Counted from the first letter of the stretch, positions 1-6,921 are shown. The stretch is 7,688 bases of DNA from Alphaproteobacteria bacterium (GCA_020851915.1 JADZBT010000139.1:1-7688); one strand, 5' to 3'. The notes: generated by a model not told the origin, from the letters alone. Numbers and translations: made by a program.

Positions 1-765
1 AACATCTCCACTGCCGTCGCGTTGGTAGTGGCAGGATGTGGCGTGCCGGTGGCCAAGCACGGCAACCGTTCGGTATCCTCGCGCTCCGGCTCTGCGGATG
101 TCCTGCGCGAGCTGGGCGTAAACCTCGATACGGGCGAACGCTACGTCGAGCGCGCGCTGGCAGAGGCGCATATCTGTTTTATGATGGCTCCGCGCTTCCA
201 CGCCGCTATACGCCACATCGCCCCGGTACGCGCCGAGCTTGGCGTACGCACCATCTTCAACCTGCTGGGCCCGCTCTCCAATCCTGCCGGGGCCAAACGG
301 CAGCTCATCGGAGTCTATGACAAAAAATGGCTGCTCCCGCTGGCCGAAGTATTACGCGAACTCGGCACGGACAAAGCATGGCTGGTTCACGGGGCGGACG
401 GCATGGACGAATTGACCACCACCACCCTCACCCATGTAGTGGAGCTGAACGAGGGAAATATCACCTCCTTCGACATTCACCCGGAATCATTAGGTATCGC
501 ACCTCCGAAGGCCGATGCCCTCAAGGGCGGCGACGCCCATTCCAACGCCCGCGCGCTAACGGGATTATTGTCCGGCGATGCAGGCGCGTACCGCGACATC
601 GTGCTGCTGAACGCCGCCGCCGCACTGGTAGTCGCCGACAAAGCCGCGACGCTGGAAGAAGGCATGGCACAGGCGGCGGAGTCCATCGATTCCCGCAAAG
701 CCAAAGAGGCGCTGGCGCAACTGGTGACGATCACTAACGAAGATATATCTGCGGTGGCACAGTGA
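1..765 (+). CDS. trpD: Anthranilate phosphoribosyltransferase, 5'-truncated by the window edge
   Basis: TrpD transfers the phosphoribosyl group of PRPP to anthranilate, the second step of tryptophan synthesis, in the cytoplasm. The reading frame is open from base 1, giving 254 residues; the family is usually about 340, so some 85 N-terminal residues lie outside the window. The TTG at 22 is an internal Leu codon, not a start, because the family motif NISTAV precedes it. Visible motifs are the PRPP-binding KHGNRSVSS (residues 19-27 of this fragment) followed by SGSADVL, then RTIFNLLGPLSNPA, the HGADGMDELT segment with the Asp-Glu pair that binds magnesium in known structures, and GGD near residue 177. 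The TGA stop is at 763-765. trpC follows after a 247-bp repeat-filled spacer, so the two are probably one trp transcription unit interrupted by repeats. Identification is secure. Confidence 0.97.
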   Translation, partial: NISTAVALVVAGCGVPVAKHGNRSVSSRSGSADVLRELGVNLDTGERYVERALAEAHICFMMAPRFHAAIRHIAPVRAELGVRTIFNLLGPLSNPAGAKRQLIGVYDKKWLLPLAEVLRELGTDKAWLVHGADGMDELTTTTLTHVVELNEGNITSFDIHPESLGIAPPKADALKGGDAHSNARALTGLLSGDAGAYRDIVLLNAAAALVVADKAATLEEGMAQAAESIDSRKAKEALAQLVTITNEDISAVAQ

Positions 766-822
766 GTATCTTTCTGAATCTCTCTCCGAATGAAATTCTC
801 CGCTGCTCGCGGCACGCTCTTC

Positions 823-845
823 TCCTCCCCCCGCAGGGGGGAGGA
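823..845. repeat. GC-rich perfect hairpin in the trpD-trpC spacer
   Basis: A 10-bp perfect inverted repeat (left arm TCCTCCCCCC at 823-832, loop GCA, right arm GGGGGGAGGA at 836-845) begins 57 bp after the trpD stop. No T-run follows, so it is not a standard intrinsic terminator, although such a stable RNA hairpin could slow transcription or protect an mRNA end. Its arm composition resembles the hairpins at 898-918, 4600-4620 and 6840-6862, so I treat it as a member of an interspersed palindromic repeat group. The group assignment is inference; the palindrome itself is directly visible. Confidence 0.8.
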
Positions 846-885
846 CGGGAGGGGGGCGCAGTCAGCCGCTGCATCTCCCGCCATG

Positions 886-1001
886 CCCCCACCCTAACCC
901 TCCCCCTGCGGGGGAGGGGATATTTTGCTGCTTGCGGCGGGATTGCTCATTATATCCCATCACTCGTTGCGGGATCATTAAGCCGTAGCTGGGTGAGGGG
1001 G
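886..1001. repeat. Interspersed palindromic repeat element upstream of trpC
   Basis: This element of about 116 bp opens with CCCCCACCCTAACCC, contains the perfect hairpin CCCTCCCCC-TGC-GGGGGAGGG (898-918), and closes with GCTGGGTGAGGGGG (988-1001). Its ends are near-inverted copies of each other (CCCCCACCC versus GGGTGAGGGGG). The element at 6838-6912 has the same plan: a C/T-rich hairpin at one end and GCTGGGTGAGGGG at the other. Such elements are common between genes of many alphaproteobacteria. The right end lies 11 bp before the trpC ATG, and its GAGGGG (995-1000) is the only purine-rich stretch available as a ribosome binding site for trpC, though the 12-base spacing is long. Confidence 0.75.
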
Positions 1002-1012
1002 CTGTAGCAAAC

Positions 1013-1798
1013 ATGAACACCCTCACCCGCATCTGCACTGACAAACGCGAGCATATCACGCGCTGCAAGCGTGAGCGTCCGGAGTCTGCATTGCTGGCAG
1101 CGATACAATCCGCTTCGCCGACACGCGGTTTCCATGAGCGGCTGAAGCATGCCGCCACCTCCAGCGGAACCGGCCTCATCGCCGAGATAAAAAAAGCCTC
1201 GCCCAGCAAGGGCCTCATCCGCGCGGATTTCGATCCGGCCTCCCTCGCCGGCGCCTATGCGGCAGGAGGCGCGACCTGCCTCTCGGTACTCACCGACATC
1301 CCCTATTTCCAGGGCGACGATGCCTATCTCGGCATGGCGCGCAATGCCTGCACTCTGCCCGTCCTGCGTAAGGACTTCATGCTCGATCCCTATCAGGTGC
1401 TGGAGGCCCGCGCCATCGGCGCCGATTGTATCCTGCTCATCATGGCGGCATTGTCCGACGCACAGGCTGCTGAGCTGGAATCCGCCGCCACCGCCCTCGG
1501 CATGGACGTGCTGGTGGAAGTGCACGACGAAACCGAGATGACGCGTGCCCTGCGCCTCCATTCGCGGCTGCTGGGCATCAACAACCGCAACCTCAAGACG
1601 CTGGAGATCGACCTCGCCACCTCCGAGCGCCTGAGCGCGATGTACCCTCCCGGCTATACAGCCGTTTGCGAGAGTGGTATATATTCCCCGGACGACATCG
1701 CGCGCATGAAGCGCTCCGGTTTCCACTGTTTTCTGGTAGGAGAATCACTGATGCGCTCTCCCGATGTCAGATCCGCAACGCGAGCATTACTGACATGA
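1013..1798 (+). CDS. trpC: Indole-3-glycerol phosphate synthase
   Basis: TrpC closes the ring of carboxyphenylaminodeoxyribulose phosphate to give indole-3-glycerol phosphate and CO2, in the tryptophan pathway. The 261 residues match the usual length of a monofunctional TIM-barrel enzyme with no PRAI (TrpF) fusion. Motifs in order are [13 protein letters not shown] (55-67), [13 protein letters not shown] (117-129), LVEVHDETE (167-175), [11 protein letters not shown] (186-196), VCESGI (218-223) and FLVGESLM (240-247). By spacing against the Sulfolobus enzyme, Glu58, Lys60, Lys120, Glu169, Asn190 or Asn191, and Glu220 are the catalytic set, all present. The ATG at 1013 places the family's N-terminal ICTDKREHI at residues 7-15, as expected. 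The only ribosome-binding candidate (GAGGGG, 995-1000) is the tail of the preceding repeat. The TGA stop overlaps the next start. Confidence 0.98.
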   Translation: MNTLTRICTDKREHITRCKRERPESALLAAIQSASPTRGFHERLKHAATSSGTGLIAEIKKASPSKGLIRADFDPASLAGAYAAGGATCLSVLTDIPYFQGDDAYLGMARNACTLPVLRKDFMLDPYQVLEARAIGADCILLIMAALSDAQAAELESAATALGMDVLVEVHDETEMTRALRLHSRLLGINNRNLKTLEIDLATSERLSAMYPPGYTAVCESGIYSPDDIARMKRSGFHCFLVGESLMRSPDVRSATRALLT

Positions 1799-2520
1799 CC
1801 ACCCTCACCCTCTTCGGCAAGACCGTCTACCTTCTGGACATCCTCGCGTTGCTCTGGTTCGCCATATGCTGGTGGGGTTATTCGCGCTATGCGGATTTCT
1901 CTTACAAGAAGATCCACAGCATCGTGGGAGTGATGAATCAATACCGCCTGCAATGGATGCGCCAGATGATGAAACGCGACAACCGCATGGTGGATGCCTC
2001 CCTCATCGGCACGCTGGTACGCAGCATCTCATTCTTCGCCTCCACCTCGATACTGGTCATCGCGGGCCTTGCGACCATGCTGCGCTACAGCGGCGAAACC
2101 GCCGAGCTGATCTCCGTACTACCGATGGCCCGCAGCGCCTCCCAGCAGGCGATGGAGATGAAAGTGCTGTTGATGGAGCTCATCTTCATCTACGCCTTCT
2201 TCAAATTCACCTGGTCGGTGCGCCAGCATAATTACACGGGTATCCTCATCGGCGCAGCGCCCGCGCCCAACGATACCGGCATCTCGACCGAAGACCGTGA
2301 AGAATACATCAAACGCGCTGCCGCTCTGGCAGGCAACGCCGCCCGCCACTTCAACATGGGCGTGCGCGCCTATTATTTCGGCATGGCCGCGCTGAGCTGG
2401 TTCGTGCATCCGTTGCTGTTCATGCTGGGCAGCGTTTGGGTCGTCTACGTCCTCTACCGCCGCGAGTTCCATTCCTACGCACTGGAACTCATCTACGATA
2501 AACGGATGGAGCAGGTTTAA
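1795..2520 (+). CDS. DUF599 family integral membrane protein
   Basis: This 241-residue protein matches what I know of the DUF599 (COG3821) predicted membrane proteins; their function is unknown. Family-like signatures are [20 protein letters not shown] (51-70), [14 protein letters not shown] (79-92), [20 protein letters not shown] (135-154), [20 protein letters not shown] (182-201) and a late [15 protein letters not shown] (216-230). Hydrophobic segments near residues 11-29, 73-95, 122-140 and 193-222 suggest four membrane spans, the last stretch possibly holding two. The frame is open upstream to 1666, but that part lies inside trpC. The ATG at 1795 forms an ATGA overlap with the trpC stop, lacks a clear ribosome binding site, and so suggests translational coupling to trpC. 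That coupling does not show a role in tryptophan metabolism. The stop overlaps the opposing gene. Confidence 0.85.
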   Translation: MTTLTLFGKTVYLLDILALLWFAICWWGYSRYADFSYKKIHSIVGVMNQYRLQWMRQMMKRDNRMVDASLIGTLVRSISFFASTSILVIAGLATMLRYSGETAELISVLPMARSASQQAMEMKVLLMELIFIYAFFKFTWSVRQHNYTGILIGAAPAPNDTGISTEDREEYIKRAAALAGNAARHFNMGVRAYYFGMAALSWFVHPLLFMLGSVWVVYVLYRREFHSYALELIYDKRMEQV

Positions 2521-3074
2521 CCGCAAGTACCCGTGAAGTGGGACAGCGCGGATCCTTCATAGCCTTGCTTTATTGCATCCTCGATCCCCGAAGGCATATC
2601 CTCAAGCCTATTGCCGCCGAACAGGACGCGCGCCAGAACTTCGGAACCTTTTTCGTGTGTAAACCTAGCGGATCCATCGCTTCTCTGGGCCATCTCAATG
2701 GCCATGTCCATATGGGTAACGGCATACCCGGCGACCGCAAGCCCATTTACGTCTTTCTCTTTACCCTGAGCGATCGCTACCAGATGGGGAATATTTACCT
2801 GCGTCTTCCACCAGTCACCGCGTTCTACGGCCTCCGCCAGTTTCTCTTTCCATCCCGCTTCATTGGGATCAATGGCTTGCTCCGCCATGAGTTTTCCCAG
2901 CTCGTTAGTCGTGCGTTTTACGAATTCTTTCATAAAATGAGGGAAAGCGGAATGCCGCTCGGTGTCGAATTCAATAGCAGCAGCGTTTGCCATCAGCCAC
3001 GCCCTTGTCCCGCTCGGATCTTTCAATGCAGACAGCATCGTTCGCCATCTGTTGCCATCATCGCCACTTCCCAT
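2517..3074 (-). CDS. Hypothetical protein of unknown function, 185 residues
   Basis: I do not recognise this protein. It looks soluble: there is no signal peptide or hydrophobic span, and the residues are mixed charged and helical, with a Trp-rich stretch RGDWWKTQVNIPH (about 84-96) and a His/Met-rich segment GYAVTHMDMAIEMAQRSDG (about 116-134). The start at 3074 is supported by GAGGG about 5 bases upstream on the minus strand; Met13 is an alternative. It reads in the same direction as comEC, 76 bp downstream of it, so it could be cotranscribed. Its TAA stop shares the TTAA at 2517-2520 with the stop of the opposing DUF599 gene. Hand-counted GC of three 60-base rows here is 50, 53 and 42%, against 62% in one row of gltX, which hints at acquired or fast-evolving DNA. 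The open frame, ribosome site and snug fit between neighbours argue it is real. Confidence 0.65.
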   Translation of the reverse strand: MGSGDDGNRWRTMLSALKDPSGTRAWLMANAAAIEFDTERHSAFPHFMKEFVKRTTNELGKLMAEQAIDPNEAGWKEKLAEAVERGDWWKTQVNIPHLVAIAQGKEKDVNGLAVAGYAVTHMDMAIEMAQRSDGSARFTHEKGSEVLARVLFGGNRLEDMPSGIEDAIKQGYEGSALSHFTGTCG

Positions 3075-3150
3075 GCCACCCTCACTTTATGGATTCCTGC
3101 ACCGATTCTATGGAGAAAATATTAACATTTTGTTACCAAACAGCGGGATT

Positions 3151-5214
3151 TCAGCGTTTCCTGCTCCACTTCCGCTTGCCCTGCCTATCCGCTGAGGTTT
3201 CCATTTTATACTTCCCGTCCTCATCCCAGCGCAGCGCATGCGTTCCCCGCGTCCACAGCAGGTAATCGCGGATGAACAGGGTCTTATCCGGGCACGGTGT
3301 GCCCTCCGGTTCCTTCCGCCCACGCCCGATGATGAGGTCGTTTTCGGCGCAATCTTGCATCTCCGGTATTGCCGGTGCGAACACCACCGCAACGCGCGTA
3401 CCCTTCACCTCCAGCCGGCACTTATCTCCCTCGCACTGCAATCCCGGTACATCCTCGCGCGGCGTGAATCTCGTATACCCCAGTTCTTCCATCCAGTTCT
3501 TTTCGGTGAATGACGGGCGGCGTTTGGCCAGCAGCGCGATCCCCTGCTCACTCACCACCGCGATGTTCTTCTCGCCGATAAGCATATCGGGAGTGTTATA
3601 GAGTAACATGGAACCCATCCCCACCAGCGCGGGCAGCACTCCCCACCAACGCACGCGGCCCTTCCACAGGCAGAACCACAATCCCCCCGCCGTTACCAGC
3701 GCGATCCCCCATGTCGGCAACGGCGGCATGGCGATGATGGAGGCGGGCAATCCGTGGATATATTCCGCCATGGCGACGATGGCTTCCAGTCCCCATTGCA
3801 TCGGTGCGAGCGCCAGCTCTTCCAGTCCCAGCGGCATGAGCAGGAACGCCGCCACCGCCGCCGGCATGACGAGGAACGAGGTGAGCGGAATGGCCGCCAT
3901 ATTGGCGACGAGCCCATAAAAACTGAAGGTGTGGAAATGATAGATAGCGTAAGGCGTGGTCGCAATCGTCGCCGCCACGGAAGTGGCCATGATGCCCCAC
4001 AGGTAGTTCCCGAAGCGCCGTGGCAACGTATGCTCCACTGGCACGAAATGCTCCCCGCTCTGCCGCCGCATATAGCCCTCATAGAGCGCGATGATGGCCA
4101 GCGTCGCGGCGAAAGAGAGCTGGAAGCTCGCCCCCATCATGCTCTCGGGGAATATCAGCAAGATGAGCGTCGCCGCCCAGGCGATGATCCGCATCGGCGT
4201 ATGGGTGCGGTCGATGAGGATGGCGAGAAGGAAGAACACCGCCATGATGTAAGAGCGTTGCGCCGGAACCGGCATGCCGCTGATGAGCAGGTACGCGAAT
4301 CCCCCGGCGATGGACGCCGCCGCCGCCCATTTCTTCGTATCGTGGTAAAGCGCGATACGCGGGATGAAGGCCAGCACCCGCCGGAAGAGCACGAAGATAA
4401 GCCCCGCCACCAGCCCAATATGCAGCCCGGATATGGAGATGAGATGCGAGATACCCGCCGCCCGCCATTGCTCGACTATATCGTCGGAAACCCGATCCTG
4501 CTCCCCCGTCATCATCGCCGCCGCGAGTCCGCCATAAGGCGCGTCCATCTGCGAAACAATACGCTGCGTCCACCGCGCGCGCAGAGAGTCGATGAAACTC
4601 CCTCCCCCACAGGGGGAGGGGCTGCACTCACCGCCCTCCACCACCGTCGGCGAACCGAACGCGAACCCCACCGCACCGATGCGCTTGAAATAATCATTGC
4701 GGGCAAAATCGAATCCGCCCGGCAGTGCGGGCAGCGGCGGCGGGTAGAGCCGCGCCTTGAATTCTACCTTCTGCCCTGCGGCCAGTCCCGCATCCTTGCC
4801 CTTTCCCCGGAAGCGTACCTGTATACGCGGCGGCAACGTATCCTGCGATTCCGCCGTTGCATCCCGCACGATCAATCGATATCCGGAATCCAGATGCACC
4901 ACGTCATCGATGGTTCCGGTGAGGGTAACGGTACGGGTAGGCTTATGCAGTGCCGGGGCGTCGAGTATCCACATCCGCGTTTGCGCGCCGGCGAAACCGG
5001 CGCACATCACCGCCAGCGCCATTATTATCCAGCGATACCGCCCCGCGCGCCACCAGAACATCATGCATACCAGCCCCCACAGCGTCACCATCCGCAGCGG
5101 CGGTTCCTCCGGCAGGCTGAAATACAGCGCCACCCCCGCCCCCAGCAGCACCGGCAGCCACAGGATGCGGCGTTCATGGGGAAAGAGGGCGTTCCAGTCC
5201 ATCAATATTCCCAT
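3151..5214 (-). CDS. comEC: ComEC/Rec2-type competence DNA channel, without metallo-beta-lactamase domain
   Basis: ComEC is the inner-membrane channel that passes single-stranded DNA into the cytoplasm during natural transformation. The 687 residues show N-terminal hydrophobic segments (about 18-34, 43-56, 62-78), a DUF4131/OB-like region (about 90-190), and the Competence core (about 225-520) with GGLAAAMMTGEQD (228-240), the hallmark ISHLISISGLHIGLVAG (255-271), GMPVPAQRSYIM (313-324) and GASFQLSFAATLAI (361-374). The C-terminal region (about 546-687) shows no HxHxDH metal site, so the nuclease-like domain of Bacillus or Escherichia forms is missing or decayed; this is usual in alphaproteobacteria as I recall. 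ATG 5214 is taken as the start; Met5 (5202), preceded by GGGAA, is equally plausible. Residues 199-205 are encoded by a palindromic repeat. It is divergent from gltX, a familiar alphaproteobacterial pairing. Confidence 0.95.
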   Translation of the reverse strand: MGILMDWNALFPHERRILWLPVLLGAGVALYFSLPEEPPLRMVTLWGLVCMMFWWRAGRYRWIIMALAVMCAGFAGAQTRMWILDAPALHKPTRTVTLTGTIDDVVHLDSGYRLIVRDATAESQDTLPPRIQVRFRGKGKDAGLAAGQKVEFKARLYPPPLPALPGGFDFARNDYFKRIGAVGFAFGSPTVVEGGECSPSPCGGGSFIDSLRARWTQRIVSQMDAPYGGLAAAMMTGEQDRVSDDIVEQWRAAGISHLISISGLHIGLVAGLIFVLFRRVLAFIPRIALYHDTKKWAAAASIAGGFAYLLISGMPVPAQRSYIMAVFFLLAILIDRTHTPMRIIAWAATLILLIFPESMMGASFQLSFAATLAIIALYEGYMRRQSGEHFVPVEHTLPRRFGNYLWGIMATSVAATIATTPYAIYHFHTFSFYGLVANMAAIPLTSFLVMPAAVAAFLLMPLGLEELALAPMQWGLEAIVAMAEYIHGLPASIIAMPPLPTWGIALVTAGGLWFCLWKGRVRWWGVLPALVGMGSMLLYNTPDMLIGEKNIAVVSEQGIALLAKRRPSFTEKNWMEELGYTRFTPREDVPGLQCEGDKCRLEVKGTRVAVVFAPAIPEMQDCAENDLIIGRGRKEPEGTPCPDKTLFIRDYLLWTRGTHALRWDEDGKYKMETSADRQGKRKWSRKR
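4600..4632. repeat. Palindromic repeat hairpin in frame inside comEC
   Basis: A perfect 9-bp inverted repeat, CCCTCCCCC (4600-4608), loop ACA, GGGGGAGGG (4612-4620), is followed by GCTGCACTCACC. Its arms are identical to those of the hairpin at 898-918 in the trpD-trpC spacer; only the loop differs (ACA versus TGC). On the minus strand it is read in frame as GECSPSPCGGGSF (ComEC residues 195-207). This falls in the variable linker between the OB-like region and the Competence core, ahead of the conserved SLRARW segment. The comEC frame stays open through it. Confidence 0.8.
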
Positions 5215-5219
5215 TCAAT

Positions 5220-5299
5220 GCCATCCCGGCGTAGGCCGGGCTCTTATCCATCCACCCACCCCACCGGCGAGATGCGATCCCGGCCTGCGCCGGGATGAC
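5220..5299. repeat. CCCGGC-type double palindromic repeat between comEC and gltX
   Basis: Two hairpins face each other. CCCGGC-GTAG-GCCGGG lies at 5225-5240 and ATCCCGGC-CTGC-GCCGGGAT at 5277-5296. The outer arms are also inverted copies: GCCATCCCGGCGTAGGCCGGG (5220-5240) resembles the reverse complement of the right arm, which begins GTCATCCCGGCGCAGG. This is the 'ATCCCGGC...GCCGGGAT' intergenic repeat type seen in many alphaproteobacteria. It begins 5 bp upstream of the comEC start codon, so it lies in the comEC leader. Neither hairpin has a T-run. Confidence 0.75.
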
Positions 5300-5330
5300 A
5301 CTTCTCTAGGAGCAGAAAACCAGCAAACGC

Positions 5331-5364
5331 TTGGCTTTTTTCAAAAAATGAGTATGTTTCATAC
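5331..5364 (+). promoter_or_regulatory. Possible gltX promoter with inverted repeat
   Basis: TTGGCT (5331-5336) and TATGTT (5353-5358) are 16 bp apart and resemble sigma-70 -35 and -10 boxes (about four of six matches each at best), in the only AT-rich part of the comEC-gltX spacer. The -10 candidate lies within a small perfect inverted repeat, GTATG-TTT-CATAC (5352-5364), which could be an operator or chance. Placement about 50 bp before the gltX ATG is reasonable. Sequence evidence alone is weak. Confidence 0.3.
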
Positions 5365-5410
5365 CCTTATTCCCACTAATCCCTAATACCTAAAACCCAG
5401 AGCCTAGTCC

Positions 5411-6808
5411 ATGACTGTCGTTACGCGCTTCGCCCCCTCGCCCACCGGCTACCTCCACATCGGAGGCGCACGCACCGCGCTGTTCAACTGGCTGTATGCG
5501 AAGCACCATAACGGCACGTTCCTGCTCCGCATCGAGGATACCGACCGCGAGCGTTCGACGCAGGGCGCCATCGACGCCATCCTCGATGGCATGGAGTGGC
5601 TGGGCCTGAAATGGGACGGCGAGGTGGTGTATCAATTCTCCCGTGCCGCGCGCCATGCCGAGGTCGCGCACCGCATGCTGGAAGAAGGCAAAGCCTATTA
5701 CTGCTACTGCTCGCCGGAAGAACTCGAAGAGATGCGCGCCAAGGCCACGCACGAAAAAACCCCATTCCGCTATGACCGCCGCTGGCGCGACCGTTCTGCG
5801 TCCGAGGCCCCGGCGGGCGTGAAGCCGGTGGTGCGCCTCAAGGCTCCGCTCGAAGGCGAGACCGTCATCGATGACCGTGTGCAGGGCCGCGTCGTGGTCG
5901 GCAACAAGGAGTTAGATGACCTCGTATTGCTCCGCTCCGACGGCACGCCCACCTACATGCTCTCCGTGGTGGTCGATGACCACGACATGGGCGTCACCCA
6001 CATCATCCGTGGCGACGATCACCTCACCAACGCTGCGCGCCAATCCGTCATCTACGACGCAATGGGCTGGGAGATACCCTCTTTCTCGCACATCCCGCTC
6101 ATCCACGGCCCGGACGGCGCGAAGCTCTCCAAGCGCCATGGCGCGCTGGGCGTCGAGGCCTACCGCGAGATGGGTTACCTCCCCGAAGCGCTCCGCAATT
6201 ACCTGCTGCGCCTCGGCTGGTCGCACGGCGACGATGAGATTATTTCCACCGAGCAGGCCATCGAATGGTTCAATCTGGAATCCGTTGGCCGCTCGCCCTC
6301 GCGCTTCGATTTCGCCAAGTTGGAGAACCTCAACGGCCACTACATCCGCGAGGCGAAGAACGAGCATCTGGTCGAGGTCGTCGTGCCGGAGATGGAAAAG
6401 CAGGTAGGCCACCCGCTGTCGCGCCTCGCCTACCTCCGGTTGGAGAAGGGCATGGGCGGGCTCAAGCAGCGCGCCAAGACCGTGAAGGAGCTGGTGGACA
6501 GCGCCCTCTTCTATGTATTGGACAGACCGCTGCCCTTCAATGATAAGGCCGAAAAGATACTTCAGGAAGGTGGAAAGGACATCATTCGCGGCGTGTTTCC
6601 GCTGCTGGAAGGTGTAACCGACTGGAAATCCGAGAAGATCGAAGATGCCGTCCGCATATTTGCCGAAGGCAAGGCGTTAAAGCTGGGCAACGTGGCCCAA
6701 CCGCTGCGCGCCGCCCTCACCGGCTCCAACATATCGCCCGGAGTCTTTGAAATCATGGAGATTCTCGAAAAAGACGAAAGCCTCGCGCGCCTGAAGGACG
6801 CCGCTTAA
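5411..6808 (+). CDS. gltX: Glutamyl-tRNA synthetase
   Basis: GltX is a cytoplasmic class I synthetase that attaches glutamate to tRNA-Glu, and in organisms without a glutaminyl-tRNA synthetase often also to tRNA-Gln for later amidation. The 465 residues are standard length. Visible are [20 protein letters not shown] (6-25) with the HIGH-type HIGG at 16-19, [12 protein letters not shown] (38-49), [15 protein letters not shown] (197-211), the KMSKS-type KLSKR at 238-242 and LGWSHGDDE (268-276). The C-terminal anticodon-binding region ends in [16 protein letters not shown] (435-450). Cys98 and Cys100 are kept, but the positions of the other two zinc ligands in the E. coli enzyme (125 and 127) are Trp and Asp, so the zinc site is probably lost. 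The ATG at 5411 puts the motif APSPTG at its usual place; the ribosome binding site is weak. A parS site starts 2 bp after the stop. Confidence 0.97.
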   Translation: MTVVTRFAPSPTGYLHIGGARTALFNWLYAKHHNGTFLLRIEDTDRERSTQGAIDAILDGMEWLGLKWDGEVVYQFSRAARHAEVAHRMLEEGKAYYCYCSPEELEEMRAKATHEKTPFRYDRRWRDRSASEAPAGVKPVVRLKAPLEGETVIDDRVQGRVVVGNKELDDLVLLRSDGTPTYMLSVVVDDHDMGVTHIIRGDDHLTNAARQSVIYDAMGWEIPSFSHIPLIHGPDGAKLSKRHGALGVEAYREMGYLPEALRNYLLRLGWSHGDDEIISTEQAIEWFNLESVGRSPSRFDFAKLENLNGHYIREAKNEHLVEVVVPEMEKQVGHPLSRLAYLRLEKGMGGLKQRAKTVKELVDSALFYVLDRPLPFNDKAEKILQEGGKDIIRGVFPLLEGVTDWKSEKIEDAVRIFAEGKALKLGNVAQPLRAALTGSNISPGVFEIMEILEKDESLARLKDAA

Positions 6809-6810
6809 AA

Positions 6811-6826
6811 TGTTTCACGTGAAACA
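6811..6826. other. parS: parS centromere site 1 (ParB binding), perfect palindrome
   Basis: TGTTTCACGTGAAACA is an exact match to the chromosomal parS consensus bound by ParB/Spo0J. The symmetry extends to a 24-bp perfect palindrome at 6807-6830, with AAAA on the left and TTTT on the right, overlapping the last two bases of the gltX stop codon. ParB loads here as a CTP-dependent clamp, spreads, and directs ParA-driven chromosome segregation and condensin loading. A 12-bp inverted repeat ending in T's might also act as a weak terminator for gltX, but with no loop this is doubtful. Confidence 0.93.
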
Positions 6827-6837
6827 TTTTGATAAAT

Positions 6838-6912
6838 CCCCCTCTCCCTTGGAGGGAGAGGGTTGCGAAGGCTTAGTGAGAATAGCGAACTTAGCCGACG
6901 CTGGGTGAGGGG
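6838..6912. repeat. Interspersed palindromic repeat element between parS sites 1 and 2
   Basis: The element starts with a 10-bp perfect hairpin (CCCTCTCCCT at 6840-6849, loop TGG, AGGGAGAGGG at 6853-6862). It continues with TTGCGAAGGCTTAGTGAG and ends with GCTGGGTGAGGGG (6900-6912). The right end is the same as that of the element before trpC (886-1001), and both carry a C/T-rich hairpin at the left end, so they are members of one family. It fills most of the gltX-def spacer. Confidence 0.78.
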
Positions 6913-6921
6913 TTCTTAACA

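Noticed and set aside
762..1007. An 81-codon frame with GTG overlapping the trpD stop, filling the trpD-trpC spacer
   Set aside because: Most of its translation comes from the palindromic repeats (PPQGGGREGG, PTLTLPLRGRG), a known source of false small genes.
950..1726. A 258-codon minus-strand frame over trpC
   Set aside because: It is the shadow of trpC; it shows no family motif and has a Gly/Ala/His-rich composition.
1666..1794. N-terminal extension of the DUF599 protein by 43 residues
   Set aside because: The extension lies inside trpC in another frame, is not hydrophobic or family-like, and the ATG at 1795 in an ATGA overlap is a better start.
3123..3135. TAACA-TTT-TGTTA inverted repeat after comEC as a terminator
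   Set aside because: The stem is five mostly A/T pairs with no clean T-run, too weak to call; it may equally be part of an AT-rich promoter region for the 185-residue gene.
5243..5252. TTATCCATC as a DnaA box near the parS cluster (also TTATCCAGG at 7506)
   Set aside because: Each matches only seven of nine bases, lies within or next to palindromic repeats, and is isolated; there is no origin-like cluster or AT-rich unwinding region.
3754..5298. A 514-codon open frame on the plus strand opposite comEC
   Set aside because: It runs antisense to a well-supported ComEC, its translation is a low-complexity Arg/His/Pro-rich string, and long antisense frames are expected opposite GC-rich genes.
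5317..5341. CCAGC...GCTTGG followed by a T-run as an intrinsic terminator
   Set aside because: The stem is short and bulged, and no plus-strand gene upstream needs termination here; the stretch fits the gltX promoter region better.
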